A stretch of DNA of 64,000 nt from JAWXVE01 sp044425575 (GTDB lineage: Bacteria; Bacillota; Clostridia; Lachnospirales; Lachnospiraceae), in assembly GCA_044425575.1 (NCBI GenBank), contig JAWXVE010000001.1, positions 1-64,000 on the forward strand, given 5' to 3'. The position numbers were made by a program, and so were the translations under genes. Below the pieces are notes generated by a model, which did not search any database, had not been told where the DNA came from, and saw only the letters and a program-made list of their open reading frames with translations. Within the stretch, counting starts at the first letter, position 1. Each line of letters starts with the position of its first letter. This document shows, piece by piece, positions 34,855-43,950 of the stretch.

Positions 34855-35964
34855 ATGAGTGATCTGGTACGTATTTTGCATGTATTTGGAGTGGTTAATT
34901 TAGGAGGTGCAGAGAGTCGGATTATGGATTTGTATAGAACCATTGACAGAACGAAATTTCAATTTGATTTCATGGTGCATACCACAGAACGTGGACATTA
35001 CCAAGATGAGATTGAATCAATGGGAGGCCATGTATACAATGTACCTAGATTTGTAGTATCTAATATGCTCTCTTATAAGAAGGCTTGGGTTCAGTTCTTT
35101 CAAGAGCATACAGAGTATCAAGTGGTACATGGTCATATGACTAGTACTGCTTCTGTCTATCTTCCTATTGCTAAGAAATCGGGTGTACCGATTACGATTG
35201 CACATTCTAGAAATGCGGGAGTTGATGTGGGAATAAAAGGGAACATTACACACCTTATGAGGCATAATTTATGGAAAAAGTGTGATTATTGTTTGGCTTG
35301 TTCTACAGAGGCGTCCTATGCCGTATTTGGTAAAAAGCAAAGCGTGCAAGAAAAAGTCGTAATGTTACCAAACGGAATACGTACAAGGAATTATGAATAT
35401 CAACCTGAAGTGGCAAATAGAATCCGAGGAGAACTGAATTTAGTTGGAAGATGGATTATTGGTCATGTAGGAAGATTTCATAAGGCTAAGAATCATGAAT
35501 TTTTAATCGATATTTTTAGTGAGATTAAAAAGAGGGAAGAGAAAGCTGTTTTAATTCTTCTAGGAGAAGGTGCACTCATGCCTAAAATACAAGAAAAAGT
35601 ACAACAACTAGCATTGGAAAAAGATGTTGTGTTTCTAGGCAATCGAACACCGATTGCAGATTATTATCAAGTTATGGATTATTTTGTATTTCCGTCGTTT
35701 TATGAAGGGATGCCGGGAGTAGTTGTAGAGGCACAGTGTACTGGTCTAAGGTGTATATTGTCTGAGAATATTACTAGAGAAGTAGCAGTCACCAATGGAG
35801 TAAGGTATGAGTCATTACAAACTTCTGCAAAGGAGTGGGCAAACAAGGTAATAGAGACAAAAGATTATGAAAGACAATCTAAAGTCAATGAATTAATAGA
35901 AAAAGGTTTTGATGTAGAAAGTCAGTGGGAAGTGATTCAACAAATTTATCTTCGTGAGCAATAG
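34855..35964 (+). CDS. GT-B glycosyltransferase, family 4
   Basis: The 369-residue enzyme begins VRILHVFGVVNLGGAESRIM, the EpsF/CapH-like GT4 opening with the GG(A/T)ES acceptor loop. VVHGHMTSTASVYLPIAKKS is near residue 90, GHVGRFHKAKNHEFLIDIF near 204, LLGEGALMPKI near 238 and FPSFYEGMPGVVVEAQCTGL near 280 (EX7E). ATG 34855 has GGAGA 8 bases upstream and is preferred over ATG 34837. It is the first of three consecutive GT4 genes (34855, 35983, 37157), separated by 16-18 bases and probably co-translated. It acts on lipid-linked intermediates at the cytoplasmic face. Donor unknown. Confidence 0.85.
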   Translation: MSDLVRILHVFGVVNLGGAESRIMDLYRTIDRTKFQFDFMVHTTERGHYQDEIESMGGHVYNVPRFVVSNMLSYKKAWVQFFQEHTEYQVVHGHMTSTASVYLPIAKKSGVPITIAHSRNAGVDVGIKGNITHLMRHNLWKKCDYCLACSTEASYAVFGKKQSVQEKVVMLPNGIRTRNYEYQPEVANRIRGELNLVGRWIIGHVGRFHKAKNHEFLIDIFSEIKKREEKAVLILLGEGALMPKIQEKVQQLALEKDVVFLGNRTPIADYYQVMDYFVFPSFYEGMPGVVVEAQCTGLRCILSENITREVAVTNGVRYESLQTSAKEWANKVIETKDYERQSKVNELIEKGFDVESQWEVIQQIYLREQ

Positions 35965-35982
35965 AGAAAAAGGGTTTTGTAT

Positions 35983-37140
35983 ATGAGTAGAAAGAATATT
36001 GTATTGATTGTTCCAACCCTGCATCAAGGTGGCATTGAACGCATGTGTATGTTGACTGCTAGATTACTACAAGCATATGCAAATGTAGTGGTAGTTATCT
36101 TTAATGATGCGGATATATTCTATGATGTAACAGGAGTAGAAGTTATTCCATTGAATTTAGAGAGTCGCCCTAGTAAAATAGGCAAGATAACACAGCTGAT
36201 AAGGCGGATATTAGCGTTGCGTAAGATAAAGAAACAATATAAAGCAGACCTTTCCTATAGTTTTGGAGATACTGCTAATTTAGCAAATGTATTTTCTAAA
36301 TCTAGAGGGGAAACGTGGTGTGGGATGCGTGCATATGGATCGTTACGAGATCGAAAGTGCGTCTTATTACCGTGCAAGTTGGCGAATCGAGTGATTGCTT
36401 GCAGTCATGTCATGGCGAAGGAAATAGAACGTATGTATCCCAAGAAGCAAATCGATGTATTGTATAATCCTTGTGATATGCAAATGATTGAGAAGAGAGC
36501 TAGAGAACAGATTGCTGAGTCGTATACATTTGCCACGGAGGATGTATTTACCATAATAACTATGGGGAGAGCCCATGATGTAAAAGGATATTGGCATTTG
36601 CTGAAAGCGTTTTCGATCATGAAGCGAGAGATAGCAAAGTGCCATTTAGTGTTTATTGGAGATGGAGATTATAGCGAGTATATGCAATTGGCCACCCAGT
36701 TAGGTATTAGAGATGATGTAACGTTTGCAGGGGTGCAAGCTAATCCGTTTTCCTTATTGCACCAAGGGAATCTCTATCTGCTTACGTCAGAGAGCGAAGG
36801 ATTTCCAAATGCCCTTGTAGAAGCAATGGCAGTAGGAATTCCTGTGATGTCTGTGAATTGCAAAAGCGGACCAGCGGAGATTTTATCCAAAGATTATAGA
36901 TTGGTTGAAGATGATACGAAGGTCTATTATGAAGAATATGGAATTCTATTACCGACGATTAATGGTGTGAAGAACTTAGAACCGTCCATACTAGAAGAGG
37001 AAGATCATGTGATTGCAACTGAGATGGTGAAAATTTATCAGAATACAGCCATGCAACAAGTATATAAATGCAAGTCAAAAGATCGTGCAAGAACCTTCTC
37101 TAATGATACGTATGTACATGATTTCATGGGTATGGTATAA
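35983..37140 (+). CDS. GT-B glycosyltransferase, family 4
   Basis: The 385-residue protein opens KNIVLIVPTLHQGGIERMCM (GT4 acceptor loop). The donor domain has IITMGRAHDVKGYWHLLKAF near residue 191, FIGDGDYSEYM near 224 and LTSESEGFPNALVEAMAVGI near 267 (EX7E), followed by CKSGPAEIL, a segment common in enzymes handling GalNAc or hexuronic acceptors. ATG 35983 has AAGGG 9 bases upstream; TTG 35977 is an unlikely start. It is one member of a run of related GT4 genes that also includes 37157, 40933 and the inverted 54270 gene. These share the E(G)xPNA/SLxEA and CP-GGP-like words and may have arisen by duplication. Confidence 0.84.
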   Translation: MSRKNIVLIVPTLHQGGIERMCMLTARLLQAYANVVVVIFNDADIFYDVTGVEVIPLNLESRPSKIGKITQLIRRILALRKIKKQYKADLSYSFGDTANLANVFSKSRGETWCGMRAYGSLRDRKCVLLPCKLANRVIACSHVMAKEIERMYPKKQIDVLYNPCDMQMIEKRAREQIAESYTFATEDVFTIITMGRAHDVKGYWHLLKAFSIMKREIAKCHLVFIGDGDYSEYMQLATQLGIRDDVTFAGVQANPFSLLHQGNLYLLTSESEGFPNALVEAMAVGIPVMSVNCKSGPAEILSKDYRLVEDDTKVYYEEYGILLPTINGVKNLEPSILEEEDHVIATEMVKIYQNTAMQQVYKCKSKDRARTFSNDTYVHDFMGMV

Positions 37141-37156
37141 TAAAAAGGATATGTTT

Positions 37157-38257
37157 ATGAGAAAAATAATGTTTCACTTAAACTGCCTTGAACAAGGTGG
37201 TGCAGAGAGAGTAGTTACGAATTTAGCAAGGCAATTTAAAGAAGCTGGCAATGATGTAATCATAGCTACAGAGTGGGAAGCAGAGAACGAATTCGTTTTA
37301 GCAGAGGGAATCAGAAGAATTCATGTAGGTTTGAAAGAAACAGATGCACAATCGAATCGGATTGTAAAATATTTCAAACGCATTCAATACTTAAAAGAGC
37401 TGATTCAAGAGGAACAGCCAGATATTGTAATTGCTTTTGCTATTAAGGCAAATTACAGGGCAGTAATGGCAACAATTTCATTAAAAACACCTGTTATTAT
37501 TTCTGTTCGTACTGATCCAGTAGGGCATTATGATACGTTGTTTGACCGAATTATGGTGCCGATTGTCCTTAATAGATCTGATGGAGTTGTATTTCAAACA
37601 ACAGGACAAAAAGAATTCTTTCCTAGAAAGATGCAACAACATTCAAGAATTATACTAAACCCAATTAATCCGAAATATATTGGAAGGAAACAAGTAGAGC
37701 AACGAACCAAAGAAATTGTACATGCGGGACGATTGGTGGATTTCAAGAATCAAGTAATGTTGATTGAAGGGTATGCAAGAGTATATAAGAAGTTTCCTGA
37801 TTATACCTTGAAATTATATGGGGGCGATTCCTTGGATGGTACAAAAGAAGAATTGTTACGATGTATTGAAAAGAACAAATTAGAACAGGTTGTAACATTA
37901 ATGGGTGCAAGTGATACCCTAGAACAAGACTTAGAAACAGGTGCATTCTTCGCATTTACATCAGATTGGGAAGGGTTGCCCAATGCATTAATGGAAGCAA
38001 TGGCATTAGGTCTACCAGTGATTGCTACTGATTGCCCTTGTGGGGGACCTAATACAGTTATGACACATAAGGAGGATGGTTATCTGATCCCCGTTAAAGA
38101 TATAGAGAGTTTAGTGAATGCAATGGAATACTTTATTCAGAATCCTGAAATAGTTAATGAATATGGGGTAAAGGCGAGAGATATTAGCAAGATTGCAAAT
38201 GCAACTGCGATTTATGAACAGTGGAATGAGTATATAGAGGAACTTTGTGCTAAATAG
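37157..38257 (+). CDS. GT-B glycosyltransferase, family 4
   Basis: The 366-residue enzyme starts RKIMFHLNCLEQGGAERVVT, has IVIAFAIKANYRAVMATISL near residue 93 and VSVRTDPVGHYD-like words near 115. The donor domain has IVHAGRLVDFKNQVMLIEGY near 187, FTSDWEGLPNALMEAMALGL near 272 (EX7E) and ATDCPCGGPNTVM near 294. ATG 37157 has AAAAGG 9 bases before it. It is close in sequence words to the genes at 40933 and 54270, so these are probably paralogues. It precedes the deacetylase-like gene by 10 bases. The donor sugar is not predictable; the CPCGGP segment is common in GalNAc/Gal transferases of this group. Confidence 0.85.
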   Translation: MRKIMFHLNCLEQGGAERVVTNLARQFKEAGNDVIIATEWEAENEFVLAEGIRRIHVGLKETDAQSNRIVKYFKRIQYLKELIQEEQPDIVIAFAIKANYRAVMATISLKTPVIISVRTDPVGHYDTLFDRIMVPIVLNRSDGVVFQTTGQKEFFPRKMQQHSRIILNPINPKYIGRKQVEQRTKEIVHAGRLVDFKNQVMLIEGYARVYKKFPDYTLKLYGGDSLDGTKEELLRCIEKNKLEQVVTLMGASDTLEQDLETGAFFAFTSDWEGLPNALMEAMALGLPVIATDCPCGGPNTVMTHKEDGYLIPVKDIESLVNAMEYFIQNPEIVNEYGVKARDISKIANATAIYEQWNEYIEELCAK

Positions 38258-38267
38258 AGGAGAATAG

Positions 38268-39017
38268 ATGTTTTCATATGATAGTTATAGAAAGATAATT
38301 GAATTAATTCAGAGGAGTGGGAGACAAGCAACGTACCAAGAAGCCTGTGAGCGAGATGATTTCATTCTAATGCGTCATGATGTTGAATTTAGCGTAGAGC
38401 GCGCCTATGATTTAGCTAGATTAGAACAATCCATGGGATTCACATCGGCTTACTTCTTTCAGTGGACCAATAATTCCTATAATCTATTATCGAAACCCAA
38501 TATAGAGATGATTCATAAGATGAATGATGAAGGGCACACCATTGGACTTCATTATGCTTTGAATGGCTTAGAGGATATGAAAGAGGTACGAAAGCGAATT
38601 AAACTAGAAGTCGATGCTCTTAGTAGTTTGCTAGAGTTTGATATTGATGCTTTCTCAATTCATCGTCCATCCAAAGAAGTACTTGCAGAGAATCTTACAA
38701 TACCGGGTGTTATTAATGCATATGATAAGAAATTCTTTACATTTGCAGATGCTGTAGATGAGAATAGCAAGTTAGAGGTTAAATATTTATCGGATGCACA
38801 ACATAAATGGAATTATGGATATCCAGATGAAGAGACGATTGCATCGAATCGTAAGATTCAAATTCTCACACATCCTTATTCGTGGACTGAACAAGGATAT
38901 GATAATGCGACCAATTTTCAGACATTATTAGAAGAGAAACATGAAGAATTGATTGTTACCATTAATAGCGAGTGTAAACATTTTGCTAGTGTAAGGCAAA
39001 ACATGAGAGCATATTAG
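38268..39017 (+). CDS. Polysaccharide deacetylase-like protein
   Basis: The 249-residue protein resembles the NodB-type carbohydrate esterase 4 fold. DFILMRHDVEFSVERAYDLA near residue 30 supplies the RHDV(D) metal motif. GHTIGLHYALNGL near 90 is in place of the H-x-x-x-H word, FSIHRPSKEV near 125 may be the substrate-loop Arg/His region, and ILTHPYSWTE near 205 is the late His motif. No signal peptide or membrane helix is seen, so it would act inside the cell, for example on a nucleotide sugar or lipid-linked sugar. The family often occurs in surface glycan loci without known activity. It lies between GT4 genes and the amidotransferase gene. Catalysis is not certain. Confidence 0.65.
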   Translation: MFSYDSYRKIIELIQRSGRQATYQEACERDDFILMRHDVEFSVERAYDLARLEQSMGFTSAYFFQWTNNSYNLLSKPNIEMIHKMNDEGHTIGLHYALNGLEDMKEVRKRIKLEVDALSSLLEFDIDAFSIHRPSKEVLAENLTIPGVINAYDKKFFTFADAVDENSKLEVKYLSDAQHKWNYGYPDEETIASNRKIQILTHPYSWTEQGYDNATNFQTLLEEKHEELIVTINSECKHFASVRQNMRAY

Positions 39018-39043
39018 CAATATACGAGAAAGGATAAGTAGAT

Positions 39044-40905
39044 ATGTGTGGTATTTGTGGATTCTTTACGAAAGAAACAATTACAATGGAACAGTTAAAA
39101 GAAATGAATGATACCATGTATCATAGAGGTCCCAATGATAGCGGGGAAGAAATCTACGACGGCAAAGATGGATATACCATTGGGTTGGCACAACGTAGGT
39201 TATCGATTCTCGATTTATCTGCGTTAGGTCATCAACCCATGCATTCTTCTAATGGAAGAGTCAGTGTGGTTTATAATGGAGAATGTTATAATTTTTTAGA
39301 GTTGCGAGAAGAACTTTCCGAATACACCTTTCAATCGAATTGCGACACGGAAGTCATTATTGCTGCGTATTTAAAATGGGGCATAGATTGTATTTCTAAG
39401 CTAAAAGGTATGTTTGCTATTGGAATCTATGATAGAGACATCGACACCCTATTCTTGGTGCGAGATCGAATTGGTAAAAAGCCACTTTATTATTGGTATG
39501 AACATAACAATTTAGTCTTTGCCTCTGAACTAAAGCCGATTATGAAAACGCCTGGATTCCAAGGAGTCATTGACACAAAGCAGTTACAGGGATTCCTGCT
39601 TCACTATTATGCACAAGCACCAGCTTCTATTTATGAGCATGTATATAAGTTAGAACCAGGTAGCATTTTAACTTTTACCAAAGGAAGAATTACAATTGGT
39701 AAGTATTGGGATATTGCAGCTGTATATGCAGCTGAGAAGCAACATCCGGTGAAATCTTATGAAGAAGCTAAGGCTCAACTAAAGGAATTGCTCGTAGAAG
39801 CTGTGCGTAAGAGAATGATATCCGATGTGCCACTTGGTGCATTCTTAAGTGGAGGTTATGATTCCTCCCTGATTACGGCCATTGCCCAAAGTATATCAGG
39901 GGAGCCAGTGAAAACATTTTCTATTGGATTTGAAGAGGAACAATACAATGAGGCAAAATATGCAAGAGAAGTATCCAAGTATTTGGGAACAGATCATACA
40001 GAATATTGTATTGGGGAAGAAGAAATGTTCCAAATGGTAGATAGCATTCCAAAGTACTACGATGAACCTTTTTCTGATAGTTCTCAGATTCCAACTATGT
40101 TAGTGTCTAAATTGGCGAGAGATCAAGTAACAGTAGCTTTATCTGGAGACGGCGGAGATGAATTCTTCTGTGGATACAATGCTTATGATATGGTGCACAC
40201 GGCACAACAATTAGATGTACTGGGAGGTATCACCTACGCAGTTACGAATCCACTCAACCTAGTAGAACGGTTACCATTTAAAGTGCGTTTGATTACTAAA
40301 AATCGAAATCCTCTTACGAAAACACAACTTATGGGTGACCAATATGCCAAGATTACAGAGAAGATGTTACTAAGTAAAGAGGGGAGTGTTCGTTTTCCTA
40401 TAGAAGATCGTTATGCGGAGAAAAACTGGCAGATTCGCAGAATGTTATTAGATATGGATACGTATTTACCAGGAGATATTTTATGCAAGGTAGACCGTGC
40501 TTCTATGAAATATTCCCTAGAAGCAAGATGCCCAATTCTTGATACGGATGTAATGGAATACTCTTTTCGTATTCCTCATAAGTACAAGTACTGTAAGGGT
40601 AATAAGAAGCATATCCTTAAGGATATTGCTTATGATTATATTCCAAAAGAGCTGTTAGACCGACCAAAAGTTGGTTTGGTGTTCCCTTAGATAAATGGCT
40701 TCGAGGACCTCTTAGAGAACAAGTGCTAGAAATGACAGAACTTTCGTTCTTAGAAGAACAAGGGATTTTTGATGGCCAATTTCTACATTCCTTTATGCAA
40801 CAATATTTAGGTAGCGGTGATAAGGGACCAGGTACAGGGGAGAATTATTCTAATATTATATGGTCATTATTTGTATTCCAGAAGTGGTACATGACGTATC
40901 ACTAA
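39044..40905 (+). pseudogene. Asparagine-synthase-like amidotransferase, frameshifted (copy 1)
   Basis: The gene opens with MCGICGFFTKE, so Cys-2 becomes the N-terminal nucleophile of the glutaminase domain. HRGPNDSG and VVYNGECYNFLELREEL follow. The synthetase domain has FLSGGYDSSLITAIAQ (ATP pyrophosphatase loop) near residue 268. The first frame stops at 40690 just after DRPKVGL. The continuation, LDKWLRGPLREQVLEMTELS through to WYMTYH, is in the next frame up to 40905. A single lost T in GGTTTGG (40673-40678) restores a 620-residue protein, close to the 626 of copy 2 at 42059. The truncated product loses the last ~70 residues. Such enzymes amidate uronic acids in glycans, fitting the TviB/TviC pair. 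Confidence 0.85.
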
Positions 40906-40932
40906 GAGTAGCACAGAGAGGTGAAGGTTAGA

Positions 40933-42030
40933 ATGAACCAGCCAAAAACAATTGCATTTACAATCGGTAGTCTTGCAAGAGGTGGTGCTGAGCGAGTAAC
41001 CATTAATTTAATGGAACATTTCTATGCACAAGGGTACACCATTTATTTGATTACCAAGCTAAGGGTAGTGGATGAATACCACCTTATGGATGGAATTGTT
41101 CGTATAGACGGTGATTTAACTCCAGAAGAACTTACCAAGTCACGTATTCGTAATCTGTTTAAGCGAATTAGAAAGTTACGAAAGATATGGAGAGAATATT
41201 CGCCAGACTTAATTGTTTCCTTTATTGGCAAAAACAACTTAATGACACTTGTGTCATCTATAAGACTTAAAACTCCAGTTATCACTACTATATGTAGTGA
41301 TCCAAAGAGTGAATATGAGTCAAGATTCATGTGGCGTGTAGCTTGTGGTATTTTGCCTCTGTCAAGAGGAGTGGTGGTGAAGACGAAGCATGCCATTTTA
41401 GATTTTCCTAAGAAAATCCAGAAGAAGGCAATTGCTTTACCCAATCCTTTGCATGAGCAATTTGTAGTAGAACACCTTCCCGTCATGCGTAAGAACGAAA
41501 TTGTTGCAGTGGGACGTTTAGATGAGAATAAGAACCAGAAGCTTCTCATTGATGCTTTTGCAAAGATTGCAGAGGAATATCCTCAATGGACTTGCCATAT
41601 CTATGGGGATGGAGAATGTAGAGACGAGTTAGAACGATATGTAAATAACCTATCATGTAGGAAGCAAATAGAGTTTCATGGACAAAGTAGTCATATTGCA
41701 GATGATATTTATCATGCGAGTATTTACGCGCTCACTTCAAGAGTAGAAGGAATGCCGAATGCCCTTATGGAAGCTATGGCTCTAGGTATTGCTTGCATTT
41801 CAACCGATTGTCCATGTGGTGGACCTAGTGAATTAATTACCCAGGGGGAAAATGGGTTTCTCATTCCAGTAGATGGGGAAGAAGAATTAGCACACAGATT
41901 ACAAGATCTCATGGTTCATAGTCATAAGTGCGAAATGGTAGGACAGAAGGCGTGGGAACGCATGCAAGAATACTATCCCCAGGAAGCATTAGGAACTTGG
42001 CAGAACTATTTAGAGTCCTTGATGCAATAA
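40933..42030 (+). CDS. GT-B glycosyltransferase, family 4
   Basis: The 365-residue enzyme opens TIAFTIGSLARGGAERVTIN. The donor domain has IVAVGRLDENKNQKLLIDAF near residue 191, HIYGDGECRDEL near 224 and LTSRVEGMPNALMEAMALGI near 268 (EX7E), then STDCPCGGPSELI near 290. It resembles the GT4 at 37157 and the inverted one at 54270 throughout these words. It lies between the two asparagine-synthase-like genes. ATG 40933 is favoured, with AAGG close upstream; GTG 40921 is an alternative. It acts at the cytoplasmic membrane face. Donor unknown; GalNAc- or Gal-type donors are common in this group. Confidence 0.84.
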   Translation: MNQPKTIAFTIGSLARGGAERVTINLMEHFYAQGYTIYLITKLRVVDEYHLMDGIVRIDGDLTPEELTKSRIRNLFKRIRKLRKIWREYSPDLIVSFIGKNNLMTLVSSIRLKTPVITTICSDPKSEYESRFMWRVACGILPLSRGVVVKTKHAILDFPKKIQKKAIALPNPLHEQFVVEHLPVMRKNEIVAVGRLDENKNQKLLIDAFAKIAEEYPQWTCHIYGDGECRDELERYVNNLSCRKQIEFHGQSSHIADDIYHASIYALTSRVEGMPNALMEAMALGIACISTDCPCGGPSELITQGENGFLIPVDGEEELAHRLQDLMVHSHKCEMVGQKAWERMQEYYPQEALGTWQNYLESLMQ

Positions 42031-42058
42031 GAATGAAATGAAAGAGGAGGTCTGCACC

Positions 42059-43939
42059 ATGTGTGGAATTGCAGGAATCTGCTATGGGCAGATGGATCCC
42101 ATTAAGAATATACAGGCTATGAATGAAGCAATGGTTCGTCGAGGACCAGATGCAGGAGGCTACTATATAGAAGAATCTATGAAAGTGGCATTAGGTCACC
42201 GTCGATTATCCATTCTTGATTTATCAGAGCAGGGGGCACAACCTATGATGTCTCAGGATGAGCGATACGTAATGGTATACAATGGCGAAATCTATAACGG
42301 CATTCAATTACAAGAGCGTATGATAACAGACGGTATCGTCTTATCTTTACGGGGAACATCGGATACAGAGCTGTTATTGGAAGCAATTGCCCATTACGGA
42401 TTAGAGGATACCTTAAGATTTGTAAAAGGAATGTTTGCCATCGCTCTACTAGACAGGAAGGAGAAAACCTTACGATTAGCCAGAGACCGCATGGGAGAGA
42501 AGCCTTTGTATTATGGACGAGTTCAGGGCAATCTTGTGTTTGCATCTGATTTGAATGCAATGAAGCAAATAGATGGGTTCCAAAATCCGATTAATCATGA
42601 TGCAATGCCATTGTACTTCGAACATGGGTACATTCCAGCACCTTATACCATCTATGAAGGCATTTATAAGTTAAAGCAAGGTACGATTCTAGAATTCACA
42701 CAACCATACGAGCGCCATAAAACTACAGTATATTGGGATATTATGGAGCTTGCCAAAGAAAAAGAAAGTACATTTCAAGGGAGCGAAGAAGAGGCCAAAG
42801 AGGAATTAGAGCGGTTGCTAAAGGAAGCCATTCAAGGGCAAATGGTAGCAGATGTACCACTTGGTGCATTTTTATCAGGTGGAATTGATAGTACACTTGT
42901 AGTGGCACTCATGCAATCCCTGTCCAGCCAACAAGTGAAAACATTCACCATAGGGTTAAAAGAAGCAGGATATAACGAAGCAGATATTGCTTCTATGACT
43001 TCCAAGCACATGGGAACCAACCATGAAGAACTCTATATTGGGTACGAAGATGTTATGGATGTTTTGCCTAGAATACCAGCTGTCTACGGAGAACCATTTG
43101 CAGACAGTTCCCAGATACCAACTATGCTTGTAAGTAAGATGACAAGAGAACATGTAACCGTATCCCTCAGTGGAGATGGAGGGGATGAATTCTTTTGTGG
43201 GTATAACACATACTTAGGAGCAAAGCAAGGATTAGCAACGGTACAGTCTAAAGCTGGATTTTTACCACAAGGGTTGCGTCAATCCATAGGGCAATTATGT
43301 GGAGCACCTCATATGAACCGTGCGTCCCTTCTTCGGAAGGTCAATATGGTTTTTACTACCAATACCTTGGAGGATTACAAGCGTGCTGTGGATAGAGGGG
43401 ATGGTAAGTTTTTCTCCCTTGTAAATGGTGCCCGTAATATGAGAACAGATTATAGATCATATCCAAGTAGTTACTTACGAGAACCAGAACATAACTTAAT
43501 GTTAATGGATCAGTTACAATATTTACCGGATGATATTTTGACAAAAGTAGACCGTGCTGCTATGTACTACTCTCTAGAAACAAGAATTCCCTTGTTAGAT
43601 CGAGATGTTATGAACTTTGCTTGGAGTCTACCCCTTTCTTATGCATTTGACCATCAGATCACCAAGAAATTATTGAAAAACTTATTATATGAGTATGTGC
43701 CAGAAGAAATGATTAATCGTCCCAAGAAAGGCTTCTCCATTCCAATTAGCGAGTGGTTGTTAAGCGGTGAGATGAATGAGTGGGCGGAAAGTCTTATGAG
43801 TGAGGGATTTTGTAAGAATCAAGAATTAATGGATCAAAAGGAAGCAAGGAAGTTGTGGGAACAATTTAAGCAAGGGAAGCAAGATGCAACCTTAATCTGG
43901 TATATCTTAATGATGCAACAATGGGCATTAACGGAATAA
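42059..43939 (+). CDS. Asparagine-synthase-like amidotransferase (copy 2)
   Basis: The 626-residue protein must start at ATG 42059 (AGGAGG upstream), because MCGIAGICYG places the catalytic Cys at position 2; the frame upstream to 42038 would bury it. The N-terminal glutaminase has RRGPDAGGYY near residue 33, GHRRLSILDLS near 52 and MVYNGEIYN near 77. The synthetase domain has GAFLSGGIDSTLVVAL near 272 and SLSGDGGDEFFCGYNTY near 371, and ends with INRPKKGFSIPISEWL near 560. In polysaccharide loci such enzymes convert a uronic acid carboxyl to an amide with glutamine and ATP. The UDP-HexNAcA genes at 31587-33890 make that likely here. It is intact, unlike copy 1. Confidence 0.87.
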   Translation: MCGIAGICYGQMDPIKNIQAMNEAMVRRGPDAGGYYIEESMKVALGHRRLSILDLSEQGAQPMMSQDERYVMVYNGEIYNGIQLQERMITDGIVLSLRGTSDTELLLEAIAHYGLEDTLRFVKGMFAIALLDRKEKTLRLARDRMGEKPLYYGRVQGNLVFASDLNAMKQIDGFQNPINHDAMPLYFEHGYIPAPYTIYEGIYKLKQGTILEFTQPYERHKTTVYWDIMELAKEKESTFQGSEEEAKEELERLLKEAIQGQMVADVPLGAFLSGGIDSTLVVALMQSLSSQQVKTFTIGLKEAGYNEADIASMTSKHMGTNHEELYIGYEDVMDVLPRIPAVYGEPFADSSQIPTMLVSKMTREHVTVSLSGDGGDEFFCGYNTYLGAKQGLATVQSKAGFLPQGLRQSIGQLCGAPHMNRASLLRKVNMVFTTNTLEDYKRAVDRGDGKFFSLVNGARNMRTDYRSYPSSYLREPEHNLMLMDQLQYLPDDILTKVDRAAMYYSLETRIPLLDRDVMNFAWSLPLSYAFDHQITKKLLKNLLYEYVPEEMINRPKKGFSIPISEWLLSGEMNEWAESLMSEGFCKNQELMDQKEARKLWEQFKQGKQDATLIWYILMMQQWALTE

Positions 43940-43950
43940 AGGAGCAGTAG

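Noticed and set aside
40670..40905. Programmed ribosomal frameshift in the amidotransferase gene
   Set aside because: No slippery heptamer or downstream structure was seen at the site, and the intact paralogue at 42059 needs no shift. A simple deletion or read error is more likely.
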